A stretch of DNA of 64,000 nucleotides from Candidatus Eiseniibacteriota bacterium (GTDB lineage Bacteria > Eisenbacteria > RBG-16-71-46). The notes under the pieces are model-generated. The model was not told the DNA's origin, did no database searches, and saw nothing but the letters and a program-made list of their open reading frames with translations. Of this stretch, positions 18,063-26,622 are shown one piece after another. A program made the position numbers and the translations under genes. Position 1 is the first letter of the stretch. Each line of letters begins with the position of its first letter. Location of the stretch: contig JADJLL010000049.1 in NCBI GenBank assembly GCA_016710095.1, forward strand, positions 1 to 64,000. Reading direction: 5' to 3'.

Positions 18063-19648
18063 GCGCGCTCCGATCGAGGACGGCCGAAGCCGAGCGGCGC
18101 GAGGCCGCTGACGATCGCGACACCGGCGTAGGCCACGGCGCCCGCGAGGAAGCAGGGGAGGAACGGCGCATGCAGCATCCGGCACGCGCTCCACACGATC
18201 GCGAGCGCGGCGCCGAGCGCGGCCACCGGGCGCAGTTCGCGCACGAGGCGTTCGCCGGGCAGCTGGTCGCGCAGCACGATCGCGAACACCGTCGCGGTGA
18301 AGCCGTACGCGGTGACGAGCAGCGCGGCCGCGCCGGCGCCGCCGAACATCGGCACCACGAACAGCGAGCCGACGGCCACGATCGTCACGGCGATGCCGAA
18401 CGCGCGGGCGCGCAGCGCCTCGCCGCCCGTCGCGAGGCACGCCTGCTCGAGCAGGCCGGACGTCGCGTACACGGGAATGCCGACGGCCGCGATGCGCAGC
18501 GCGGTCGCGCCGTCCACGTAGCGCTCGCCGAACGCGAGCGACAGCACCTCGCGCGGCCACACGAGGAACGTCACCGCCGCGGGCAGCGCGAGCAGCCACG
18601 CCGTGCGCGCGAGCGCGGAGAGCGCGGAGCGGAACTCGTCCGTGTCCGGGCGCGAACGCGCGAGGACGGGGAACAACGGCCACCACAGCACGGTGAACAC
18701 GCCGAGCACGGCGATCACGAGCCGGTACGAAGCGCCGAAGAGTCCGCCTTCGTGCGCGGTGCCGAGCAGGCCCATCGCGAGCAGCGGAGCCTGCGCGGCG
18801 CCGATGCCGGCGACGGCGCCGAGCGAGAACACGGCCGAGCGGCGCCAGTGACGCGCGTCCGCCGGATGCGGCGGGGCGAAGCGCAGGCGGCCGAGCACGG
18901 CGAGGCGCGCGAACGCGACGAGCGCCGCGACGCCGAACGACGCGCCCCAGAGCGCGGCGGCGACGGAAGCCTGCGGGTGCGCGGGCAGCCAGAACATCGT
19001 GGTCACGACGAGCGTCGCGGCGGCCGCGAGGCTCGCGAACGCGAGTCCGCGGAAGTCCTCGAACGCGCGCAGCGCCCAGTCCGCGAACGCGCCGTACGCG
19101 AGCAGGAACGTCGTCGCGCCGAGCAGCGCGCCGCGCGTGTCGCGATCGAGCGGCAGCGCGAGCGTCACGCACGCGACGAGCGCCGCGATCACGACGCCGG
19201 CGCCGAAGCGCAGCGACAGGAATCGTCCGGCGAGGCGCGAGGCGCGGCCGGGATGCACGCCGCGCAGGCGCGCGATCTCGCGCGCGGCGAAGCCGCCGTT
19301 CGCGGTCGCGTCACCGAGCAGCCAGAGGTACTGCGTGAGCGCGAGCGCGAACGTGAAGCGTCCGAACGTGCTCACGGGAAGCGCGCGCGCACACCAGAAC
19401 GAAAGCCAGAGCGACGCGCCGCGCGCGGCGACCTCGCTCACGATGTTCCAGGCGAGCTGGCCCGCGAAGCGCGACGCCCACGGGTGTGACGGCGCCGCGG
19501 GCGAGAGCGCGTTCCCTCGCGCTCCCGCCGCGGCGGGAGACTCGACGAGCCGCAGCTCCTCGCGCGGCCACGCGCCTTCCTCGGCGCAGTCGAAGCTGAT
19601 CGGATCCTCCGCGGGTGCGGTGGGGCGCAGTTCCGCAGGAGCGCTCAT
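18059..19648 (-). CDS. lipopolysaccharide/exopolysaccharide flippase, Wzx/MATE-like
   Basis: This 529-residue protein has a hydrophilic N-terminal tail of ~65 residues and then about 12-14 hydrophobic segments in the arrangement of the polysaccharide biosynthesis/flippase superfamily (MOP). The first helices contain NIVSEVAARGASLWLSFWCA and LPVSTFGRFTFALALTQYLW, a Wzx-like pattern. It should turn undecaprenyl-linked repeat units to the periplasmic side. The start at 19648 was picked for the ATGA overlap with wzz. An ATG 21 codons upstream is less likely. Confidence 0.85.
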   Translation of the reverse strand: MSAPAELRPTAPAEDPISFDCAEEGAWPREELRLVESPAAAGARGNALSPAAPSHPWASRFAGQLAWNIVSEVAARGASLWLSFWCARALPVSTFGRFTFALALTQYLWLLGDATANGGFAAREIARLRGVHPGRASRLAGRFLSLRFGAGVVIAALVACVTLALPLDRDTRGALLGATTFLLAYGAFADWALRAFEDFRGLAFASLAAAATLVVTTMFWLPAHPQASVAAALWGASFGVAALVAFARLAVLGRLRFAPPHPADARHWRRSAVFSLGAVAGIGAAQAPLLAMGLLGTAHEGGLFGASYRLVIAVLGVFTVLWWPLFPVLARSRPDTDEFRSALSALARTAWLLALPAAVTFLVWPREVLSLAFGERYVDGATALRIAAVGIPVYATSGLLEQACLATGGEALRARAFGIAVTIVAVGSLFVVPMFGGAGAAALLVTAYGFTATVFAIVLRDQLPGERLVRELRPVAALGAALAIVWSACRMLHAPFLPCFLAGAVAYAGVAIVSGLAPLGFGRPRSERA

Positions 19649-20679
19649 GCCGCCTTCGCCTCCGTGGCGGCCGGCGCAGACGGGAGCCCCAAGGCGCGGA
19701 TGCGGCGCCACTGTTCCGTGGAAGCGGCCGCCGCCACCGCGACGCCGAGCAGCAGGCCGGCGAGCGCCATGGGCGCGCGCTTCGGCGAGCTGCGGAACGC
19801 GGGCACGACGGCGGGATCCATCACGTTGAGCACGGGCACGTCGCGGTTCTCGTCGACGCGCGCGATCTCGTACTGGCGCGTGAGCGCGATCACGACTTCC
19901 TCGCGCACGCGCATCTCGCGCGCGAGCCGCGCCTGTTCGAGCACGAGCCGCGGCGAATCCACGTGGAGGTTCGATTCGCGGAACGAACGCAGCGAGGCTT
20001 CCGCGCCCGCGAGTTCGCGTTCGGCGCCCGCGAGACGCTCCTCGATGAACTTCCGGTTCGCGCTGGCCTGCGTCATCATCGCGTGCGTGAGCACGTCCTG
20101 GAGCGCGGTACAGAGGCGGTTCGCGACCGCCGCGGCGAGCACGGGATCGCGGTCCTTCACGCCCACGCGCAGCAGGTTCGTGCGGCGATCGAGCCCGATG
20201 TCGAGACGCTCGCGCATCTCGTCCACCGCGAGTTCGCTGCGCTGCGGCGAAGGCGTGCCGCCCATGACGTGATCGATGAGCTTGATCGAAGCGCCCTTCT
20301 GGTCCGTGTACTTCGCCTCGAGCAGCGTCGTGACGAGCCGGCGGCTGCGCAGGATGTCGGGGTAGGTGAGCGCGTTGCTGCCACCGCCCGACTTGATGCC
20401 GAGCATCTCGGCCTGGAGCCCGAGCTGGTCGAGCGCCGAACCGCCGCCCGGGCGCGGAGCCTCGAGCAGCGCGACGTTCGCGACGTACGTCGGCGGCAGC
20501 ACGAACGACAGCGCGACCGCGAGCGCCACACCCACGACGGCTCCCGCCGCGAGACGTCCGCGATGGTTCCAGGCGGAGCGCGCGAGCGCGCCCCAGTCCG
20601 GACCCGCGACGGCGGGTTCCTCGATCACCGAGCCCTCGAACTTGCGGGCGGCCGGAAGCTCCACGATGCGGTCGCTCAT
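19645..20679 (-). CDS. Wzz-type chain length determinant protein
   Basis: This 344-residue protein has two membrane segments (about residues 42-62 and 305-322) around a periplasmic coiled-coil-rich domain. The layout includes SFVLPPTYVANVALL after helix 1 and VLNVMDPAVVPAFRSSPKRAPM before helix 2, the proline-rich motif of Wzz/PCP proteins. There is no C-terminal BY-kinase domain, and no separate tyrosine kinase lies in the window. It would control polymer length together with the polymerase and SLBB exporter. It overlaps both neighbours by 4 bp. Confidence 0.88.
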   Translation of the reverse strand: MSDRIVELPAARKFEGSVIEEPAVAGPDWGALARSAWNHRGRLAAGAVVGVALAVALSFVLPPTYVANVALLEAPRPGGGSALDQLGLQAEMLGIKSGGGSNALTYPDILRSRRLVTTLLEAKYTDQKGASIKLIDHVMGGTPSPQRSELAVDEMRERLDIGLDRRTNLLRVGVKDRDPVLAAAVANRLCTALQDVLTHAMMTQASANRKFIEERLAGAERELAGAEASLRSFRESNLHVDSPRLVLEQARLAREMRVREEVVIALTRQYEIARVDENRDVPVLNVMDPAVVPAFRSSPKRAPMALAGLLLGVAVAAAASTEQWRRIRALGLPSAPAATEAKAA

Positions 20680-22991
20680 TTCGCGCTCTGTCCCACGAGG
20701 TAGACGGTCGTGGCCGCGCTCGCGAGGATGCTCATGAGCGTGGCGAAGTCCTTGAGATGGTCCTTCTGCTCTTCCTGCACGCGCGCCGGCACGATGATCC
20801 GGCTGCCCGGTTCGGGACGGCCGCCCTTGCGCACGCGGCCGGACGGCGAGATCACGACGACGCCGCGGCGGTCGGCGTCCTGGCGGAAGCCGCTCGCCTG
20901 CGTGACGTAGAAGCCCACGCCCGCGCCCGGCTGGTAGAGCGCCGTCACCGGCGACTGCACCGCGCCTTCGATCTGCACGGTCGGCGTGAAGCGCGGCACG
21001 CGCAGCGTGTCGCCCGAGGTGAGCGTGATGTTCGCGAGCGAGCGTTCGTTGCGCATGGCCTGCGGCAGGTCGATCGCGAGCTTGCCGCCGCCGAGACGGC
21101 GGAACGTCACGCCGCGGGCGTACGCGAGGTCGGTGAGGCCGCCCGCGCGCTGCACGAGTTGGGCGACGCGCTCGTCGCGCCGCGTGAGCGCGTACGTGCC
21201 GGGGAAGCGCACTTCGCCCTCGATCGTCACGTACTCGGGTTCGACGAAGTTCGGGTCGCGGCGGATGAACACCGCGTCGTGCGGCTGGAGCACGAGGGCG
21301 GAAGCCTCGGCGCACTTCGTGAGGTCGCGTTCGAGCGGCACGCTGATCGTGTCGGCGAGGCGCGGCCACTCGGCGACGCGCGCGAGCTCGGCGCGCGAGG
21401 CGAGCGCGTCCTCGGCGAGGCCGCCGGCCTTCATGATGAGATCGGAGAGCGTCATCCCCTCGAGCAGCTCGAAAGTGCCGGGCGAGCGCACCATGCCGTG
21501 GATCGTGACTTCCTGCCGGTCCTTCAGGTCCCAGCGCGAGCGGATCGAGACGTCGTCCATCACCTGCAGCGCGACATTGTCGAACGCTTCGCCCGCGAGT
21601 GCGCGTTCCGGCGACACGCGCAGCGAGAGCCGCGTGCTGTCCGGCATCGTGCGCGTGACGAGCGCGCGCTCGAGGTAGGCGTCCGGCGTCGGCCCACCGG
21701 CGAGCGCGATGAGGTCCGCCATGCGCATGCCCGGGCGGTACTCGTACGTGCCGGGCCGCGTGATGCCGCGTCCGGTGATGTGCACGGTGTTCGAGCGGCG
21801 GTCGGGCAGCGCGAACAACGTGAGCGAATCGGCGTCGAACAGCGCCACGTCGGCGGACGGATCGGTCAGCACGCGCCCGAGCGGCACGTCCACCGCGACG
21901 CGGCCCTGGCCGCGAAGACTGTCGCGCTGGGCGACCGGCGTGACGCGGTCGATCTGCGCGCGCTGGAGTTCGGCTTCGGGCAGCACGCCGCCCGCGATGC
22001 GCAGGAGGTCGCGCAGCTGCTCGCCCTCGCGCAGTTCGTAGATGCCCGTGCGGCGCGCGGCGCCGGTCAGGCGCACGCGGCGGTCCGCGGTGGGGACGTA
22101 GACGACGTCGCCGTTCTGCAGGCGCGCCATCTGGGTCGCGGCGCCGCCGAGGATCACGTCGTAGAGATCGACGTGCGCGACGATCTGGCCGCCGCGCAGG
22201 ATGCGCACGTCGCGCAGCGAGCCGTCACGCGACGGACCGCCCGCGGCGTACAGCGCGTTCAGCACGCGCGACACCGAGCTGATCGAGTACGCGCCCGGGC
22301 GCACGACCTGCCCGAGCAGGAACACCTGGATCGTGCGCAGCTTGCCCATGGAGAGGCTCACGAACGTCGTCGAGCGCTGGCCGGTGGGGCGCAGCCCCGA
22401 GTAGACGCGCGACAGCGCCGAGCGCACGCGCGCCTTGGCCTCTTCGAGCGTGAGACCGGCGACGCCCACCTGACCGACGTCCGGCAGGGTCAGGAAACCT
22501 TCGCGGTTCACGGTGAGCGTGAGCGCGAGCTGGCTGTCGCCCCACAGCGTGAGCGCGAGCTCGTCGCCGGGGCCCAGCGGGTAGTCCGCGTCGACCGGGC
22601 CGTAGCTCAGCGGCTCGAACGTGGCGGGCGACCAGTGGAACATCTCGAAGCCGAACGGCTCGTCGCCGTTCGCGTCGAAGGCGGGACGCTGGACGCGGGC
22701 CGTGTCGGGACGCTGCGGCGTCTCGGCGGCGGCGGGCGCCGTCGCCGGCGCGGCGGCCGCGCGGCGCGGGGCGCCGGACGACTGCAGCAGCGCGTCGATG
22801 GCGGCGTCGCTCTGGCCGGCGTCGCGCAGCTTGGCGCGCAGCTGTTCCGGGGACATGCCGCTGTCGGCGATCAACGATCGCGCGTCGGCGGCGTGCGCGG
22901 CCGGTGCGAAGCAGGGCGTCGAAACGAGCGAGAGTGCGAACAGTGCGCTCGTGAGCGCGACGTGCAGCGGGCTTCGCGAATGCAGCTTCAA
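20676..22991 (-). CDS. polysaccharide export protein, Wza/SLBB family
   Basis: This 771-residue secreted protein starts with a signal peptide (residues 1 to about 34, ending APAAHA). A Poly_export domain (YPLGPGDELALTLWG, then VNREGFLTLPDVGQVGVAG) and several SLBB repeats follow (e.g. VFLLGQVVRPGAYSI, VHITGRGITRPGTYEY, VTIEGEVRFPGTYAL). A hydrophobic segment ends the protein. The start is a TTG at 22991 with GAGGGG seven nt upstream; the only nearby ATG (23123) lacks a Shine-Dalgarno site and would hide the signal peptide. It should form the outer-membrane channel for polymer export. First gene of the seven-gene operon running to 13400. Confidence 0.9.
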   Translation of the reverse strand: MKLHSRSPLHVALTSALFALSLVSTPCFAPAAHAADARSLIADSGMSPEQLRAKLRDAGQSDAAIDALLQSSGAPRRAAAAPATAPAAAETPQRPDTARVQRPAFDANGDEPFGFEMFHWSPATFEPLSYGPVDADYPLGPGDELALTLWGDSQLALTLTVNREGFLTLPDVGQVGVAGLTLEEAKARVRSALSRVYSGLRPTGQRSTTFVSLSMGKLRTIQVFLLGQVVRPGAYSISSVSRVLNALYAAGGPSRDGSLRDVRILRGGQIVAHVDLYDVILGGAATQMARLQNGDVVYVPTADRRVRLTGAARRTGIYELREGEQLRDLLRIAGGVLPEAELQRAQIDRVTPVAQRDSLRGQGRVAVDVPLGRVLTDPSADVALFDADSLTLFALPDRRSNTVHITGRGITRPGTYEYRPGMRMADLIALAGGPTPDAYLERALVTRTMPDSTRLSLRVSPERALAGEAFDNVALQVMDDVSIRSRWDLKDRQEVTIHGMVRSPGTFELLEGMTLSDLIMKAGGLAEDALASRAELARVAEWPRLADTISVPLERDLTKCAEASALVLQPHDAVFIRRDPNFVEPEYVTIEGEVRFPGTYALTRRDERVAQLVQRAGGLTDLAYARGVTFRRLGGGKLAIDLPQAMRNERSLANITLTSGDTLRVPRFTPTVQIEGAVQSPVTALYQPGAGVGFYVTQASGFRQDADRRGVVVISPSGRVRKGGRPEPGSRIIVPARVQEEQKDHLKDFATLMSILASAATTVYLVGQSAK

Positions 22992-23476
22992 GGCGGACCC
23001 CTCGGATTCCGGCCGCTTTCGGCGGCCGTCTCGAACGTATGCGGGCACGGGACTCGTGCACGCGTGGTTCCCCGATGCCCCGCCGTGGCTCCCGGCCCGA
23101 AGGCCGCGTGACGCGCTCCGCATGCCGTCCGAGGGGTGGCCGGTCTGCGTTTCGCGTGAAGTCCGCGTGGGATCTCGAGTGTGTATTCCGCAACGTCGTG
23201 CGTACCGGCGCGGTCGTCGGCGGCCCGTGCCTGCCGGGAACGGAGCAGCCGCGCGAGCCGGATGCGCTCGACAAGTGCGTCATCGGACCGGCAGTTGTGG
23301 ACCTTGAGTGCAAAATGCGAGTGGCTCCTCGGGGACTGGTTCACCTGCCCCAGAAGCGGTGTCTCGCCGGGGACCAGCGGTGAGGGCCGGGGCCCTCGGC
23401 GCCGGTCGGCGCCTGTCGGCGCCTTGCGGGCGGCGAAGCCGGGCGGCTAGCTTCGCCGCTCACGTCAGGAGGAAGC
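22992..23476. other. divergent intergenic region between the export operon and the kinase
   Basis: These 485 bp must carry the promoters of both divergent units. No gene was recognised. I saw no convincing sigma-54 or sigma-70 element for the export operon. Near the kinase there are three close copies of GTCGGCGCC or a variant (about 23398-23424) and the hairpin at 23430-23459. Confidence 0.5.
23430..23459 (+). promoter_or_regulatory. perfect 10-bp dyad just before the kinase start
   Basis: GCGGCGAAGC (23430-23439) and GCTTCGCCGC (23450-23459) flank a 10-nt centre and end 8 nt before the AGGAGG of the kinase gene. The right arm overlaps TAGCTT, which could be a -10. It could be an operator or an mRNA hairpin; there is no T-run. 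Confidence 0.4.
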
Positions 23477-24778
23477 GTGCACCGCACCCAGACTTGGATG
23501 ATCGTCTTCGCGCTGGCCGCCGCGTTCGTGACCGTGCTCACGACCTGGCTGGCCTATCGGAGCCTGCACGGGGCGTTCGAGCGCGAGTTCCAGGCCCGCC
23601 TCGCCCAGGTCGCCGGGATCGCCGCCTCGCAGGTGAGCGCCGAGGACCTCGCCGAGGTGCGCCAGCTCGGCAGCGGCAGCGGCGGCTTCTTCGCGCTGCA
23701 GGCGCAGCTCGACCCGCTCCGCAGCGTGACCGGCTTCACCAACCTCTCGGTGCTCGACACCACGCGCGCCACGCTCTACGACGTCGTGCGCGGCGAGACC
23801 GGAGTCGGCGCGCCGAGCGCGTACGACTCGCTCGCGCACGATTCGCTCGCGGCCGCGTTCGCCGGCCGGGTCGTGGCGCCGCGGCCGTGGCGCCGCGCGG
23901 GCGTCGAGACGCGCGCCGCGTTCGTGCCCGTGCGGCTCGACGGCGCCGTGCAGGCCGTGCTCGTCGCCGAGGCGCAGCCGGCGTGGGACGTCGAACTCAA
24001 GCGCCTCGCGCGCCGCCTCGCGTTCATCGCGGGCATGAGCCTCGCGGCGATCGCCGTGCTCACCGGCATCCTGCTGCGCGTCACGACGCGCCAGCTGTCG
24101 CTCGAGCGCCGCCTCACGCGCTCGGAGAACCTCGCCGCCATGGGCCGGCTGACGGCCACGCTCGCGCACGAGATCAAGAACCCGCTCGCCATCATCCGCG
24201 GCTCCGCCAAGCGGCTCGCGAAGCTCGAGCCCGAAGCGCAGCGCATGGCGGACTCCGTGATCGAGGAGGTGGACCGCCTCACGGGCACCGTGGGGCGCTA
24301 CCTGCAGTTCGCGCGCGTCGAAGGCGAGGCCGGCGACCGCGGCGATTTCGCCGCCGCCCTCGCCGCCACGCTCGATCTCGTGCAGGGCGAGTTCGCCGCG
24401 CGGCGCGTGACGCTCGAGCGCGAGGCCCCCGCGGGCGCCGCGTCGGTTCCGCTCGACGGCGAGTCGCTCAAGCAGATCGCGCTCAACCTGCTGCTCAACG
24501 CGCTGGAGGCCACGCCCGAGGGCGGCGCCGTGCGCGCCTCGCTCGTGGCCGAAGGCGGACGCGCGCGATTCACGGTGCGCGACGACGGTCCCGGTATCCC
24601 GGCCGACGTGCTCAAGCGGCTCGGCGAGCCGTTCTTCACGACCAAGGCGAAGGGCAGCGGACTCGGGCTGTTCCTGACCCGCCGGTTGGCCGAGGGCGCG
24701 GGCGGAAGGCTCCGGGTCGAGAACCGCCCGGGCGGCGGCGCCACCGTCAGCGTGGAGATTCCCCTCATCCACGGTTGA
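23477..24778 (+). CDS. sensor histidine kinase
   Basis: This is a 433-residue two-transmembrane sensor kinase. Helix 1 (about 9-30) and helix 2 (about 182-205) enclose a ~150-residue periplasmic sensor domain. The HisKA block LTATLAHEIKNPLAIIRG places the phospho-accepting histidine at H231. The ATPase domain has LNLLLNALEATPEGG (N box), DDGPGIP (G1) and GSGLGLFL (G2). The GTG at 23477 has AGGAGG at ideal distance. It is followed by a small lipoprotein and an NtrC-type regulator, its likely partner, so the system resembles ZraS/NtrB-type pairs. It is divergent from the polysaccharide export operon, which may be a target. Confidence 0.92.
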   Translation: MHRTQTWMIVFALAAAFVTVLTTWLAYRSLHGAFEREFQARLAQVAGIAASQVSAEDLAEVRQLGSGSGGFFALQAQLDPLRSVTGFTNLSVLDTTRATLYDVVRGETGVGAPSAYDSLAHDSLAAAFAGRVVAPRPWRRAGVETRAAFVPVRLDGAVQAVLVAEAQPAWDVELKRLARRLAFIAGMSLAAIAVLTGILLRVTTRQLSLERRLTRSENLAAMGRLTATLAHEIKNPLAIIRGSAKRLAKLEPEAQRMADSVIEEVDRLTGTVGRYLQFARVEGEAGDRGDFAAALAATLDLVQGEFAARRVTLEREAPAGAASVPLDGESLKQIALNLLLNALEATPEGGAVRASLVAEGGRARFTVRDDGPGIPADVLKRLGEPFFTTKAKGSGLGLFLTRRLAEGAGGRLRVENRPGGGATVSVEIPLIHG

Positions 24779-24803
24779 AGTGCAGCGGGGAAAGGACGAT
24801 AAC
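24775..24803 (+). promoter_or_regulatory. internal promoter for the lipoprotein/regulator genes
   Basis: TTGAAG (24775-24780) and GATAAC (24798-24803) are 17 bp apart. The -35 overlaps the kinase stop codon. It would allow the lipoprotein and regulator to be transcribed without the kinase. Confidence 0.45.
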
Positions 24804-24863
24804 TTGCGCACCCGGCGCGTCCTCGCGCGCCCCGAGTTCCCCGTATCCGGACCGGAGACCGAC

Positions 24864-25154
24864 GTGAAGAAGAACGTGGCTCTGCTCGTGTTCGCCGCAC
24901 TGCTGCTCGTGGCGGGCACCGGCTGCTCGAAGCGCTACAAGGTGGAGATCCAGTCCGACACGTGCTGGGACGGGCTCGTCAACAACGACCAGGCGATCAC
25001 CGGCTGCGGCAACTCGAGCTACAAGGTGATCGGGTCGCTCGCCTGCGTTCGCATCCAGAAGCGCACGGTGAACGGATACATCCGCGTGCGCATCGACGGC
25101 CGCGCGTGGTCGGAGCAGTCGGAATCGTTCGGCGTCGTCCAGGTCTGCAACTGA
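24864..25154 (+). CDS. small lipoprotein between kinase and regulator
   Basis: The product is 96 residues. The N-terminus MKKNVALLVFAALLL is followed by VAGTGC, a lipobox, so Cys22 should be lipidated. The mature part of ~75 residues (SKRYKVEIQSDTCWDG to FGVVQVCN) has four further cysteines, which suggests a disulfide-stabilised beta-rich domain. The GTG at 24864 is preceded by GGAG. No family was recognised. Its position between a periplasm-sensing kinase and its regulator suggests an accessory sensor or a reporter of envelope state; this is inference only. Confidence 0.75.
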   Translation: MKKNVALLVFAALLLVAGTGCSKRYKVEIQSDTCWDGLVNNDQAITGCGNSSYKVIGSLACVRIQKRTVNGYIRVRIDGRAWSEQSESFGVVQVCN

Positions 25155-25179
25155 CCGCCTGCCCATCACGGAGGATCGG

Positions 25180-26580
25180 GTGAAGGTACTGGTCGTCGAC
25201 GACGAGGTGAAGAACGCCGAGCTGGTCGCCGCGGAGCTCGCGGACGCCGGCTTCGAGACGCAGTACGCGAACGGAGGCGCGGCGGCGATCAAGCGCCTCG
25301 AGGCCGAGCGCTTCGACGCCGTCGTCACCGATCTGCGCATGGCGCCGCCCGACGGGATGGCGCTGCTGCAGCAGGTGCGCGAACGCTGGCCCGCGACCGC
25401 CGTGATCGTGATGACCGCGTACGCCGCGCTCGAGACCGCGCGCCGCGCGCTCAAGCTGGGCGCCCGCGACTACGTCGAGAAGGAAGGCGACTTCACCGAC
25501 GTGCTCGTGCTGTCGCTGCGCGAGCTCGCCGAGAAGTCCCAGCTCGCGAACGAGAACCAGCGGCTCGCCGCGTCGTTCGAGACGCTGCGCCGCGAGACGC
25601 TGCCCGTCGTGGGCGAGGCTCCCGCGACGATGCGCGTGCTCGACCTGGCCGCGCGCGTCGCCGTGACGGACTCCACCGTGCTGCTGCGCGGCGAGAGCGG
25701 CAGCGGCAAGGACCTGTTCGCGCGCAGCATCCACACGCTGAGCCGCCGTTCGGCCGGGCCGTGGGTCAAGGTGAACTGCGGTGCGCTGCCCGAGGCGCTG
25801 CTCGAGAGCGAACTGTTCGGTCACGAGAAGGGCGCGTTCACCGGCGCCGTGCGCCAGAAGCCCGGGCGCTTCGAGGACGCGCACAAGGGCACGATCTTCC
25901 TCGACGAGATCGGGGAGATGCCGGTATCGCTGCAGGTGAAGCTGCTGCAGGTGATCGAGGAGAAGACGTTCACGCGCGTCGGCGGCAACCAGCCGATCAC
26001 CGTGGACGTGCGCATCCTCGCCGCGACGAACCGTCCGCTCGAGGACATGGTGCGCGAGCGCACGTTCCGCGAGGACCTGTTCTTCCGGCTCAACGTGTTC
26101 CCGCTCGTGCTTCCGCCGCTGCGCGAGCGGCCGGGCGACGTGCCGCGCCTCGTGCAGCACTTCCTGCGCAAGCATGGCGCCGCCGAGGACAAGGTGGACG
26201 CCGCCGCGCTGCGCGCGATGTCGGCGTACGCGTTCCCCGGCAACGTGCGCGAACTCGAGCACGTCGTCGAGCGCGCGCTGATCCTCGCGGGGCCGGATCC
26301 GATCGGCACGGAGCACTTGAGCTTCGCGTCGTCCGGCACGCCCTCCGCCACGCGCGGCTGGGTGCCGGAGATTCCGGAGGAAGGGCTCTCGCTCGAGGAC
26401 CTCGAGCGCGAGCTGATCCTCAAGGCGCTCGAGCGCGCGAAGGGCAACAAGAGCCGCGCCGCGCGGCTGCTCGGACTCACGCGCCGCACGCTGTATTCGC
26501 GCATGGAGAAACACGGCCTGCGCCGTCCCGGGGAAGGCGGGGACGGTGGCGAGGACGACACCGAAGACGCGGCCGAGTAG
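25180..26580 (+). CDS. sigma-54-dependent response regulator, NtrC family
   Basis: This 466-residue protein has the three NtrC modules. The receiver domain (1-120) has the phospho-acceptor D51 in VVTDLRM. The AAA+ domain has GESGSGKD at 171-178 and GAFTGA at 218-223, the sigma-54-contacting loop. A Fis-type helix-turn-helix sits at the end (NKSRAARLLGLTRRTLYSRM). The GTG at 25180 has GGAGG upstream. It should activate sigma-54 promoters when phosphorylated by the kinase encoded upstream. No good TGGCACG-N4-TTGC element was found near the divergent polysaccharide operon, so its targets are not visible here. Confidence 0.95.
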   Translation: MKVLVVDDEVKNAELVAAELADAGFETQYANGGAAAIKRLEAERFDAVVTDLRMAPPDGMALLQQVRERWPATAVIVMTAYAALETARRALKLGARDYVEKEGDFTDVLVLSLRELAEKSQLANENQRLAASFETLRRETLPVVGEAPATMRVLDLAARVAVTDSTVLLRGESGSGKDLFARSIHTLSRRSAGPWVKVNCGALPEALLESELFGHEKGAFTGAVRQKPGRFEDAHKGTIFLDEIGEMPVSLQVKLLQVIEEKTFTRVGGNQPITVDVRILAATNRPLEDMVRERTFREDLFFRLNVFPLVLPPLRERPGDVPRLVQHFLRKHGAAEDKVDAAALRAMSAYAFPGNVRELEHVVERALILAGPDPIGTEHLSFASSGTPSATRGWVPEIPEEGLSLEDLERELILKALERAKGNKSRAARLLGLTRRTLYSRMEKHGLRRPGEGGDGGEDDTEDAAE

Positions 26581-26607
26581 CGCCGCGCCACATCGTTCCG
26601 ACTGGGG

Positions 26608-26613
26608 TATCCT
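26608..26613 (+). promoter_or_regulatory. -10-like element (TATCCT) before the YbbR gene
   Basis: TATCCT is followed by GCGCGCGTC and the ATG at 26623, the same arrangement as before wzi. No -35 match at 17 bp. Confidence 0.45.
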
Positions 26614-26622
26614 GCGCGCGTC

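Noticed and set aside
22992..23476. Possible sigma-54 promoter for the export operon, since an NtrC-type regulator is next to it
   Set aside because: The best minus-strand match (TTGCA with a GCCAC-like upstream part near 23310-23325) lacks the invariant GG at -24.
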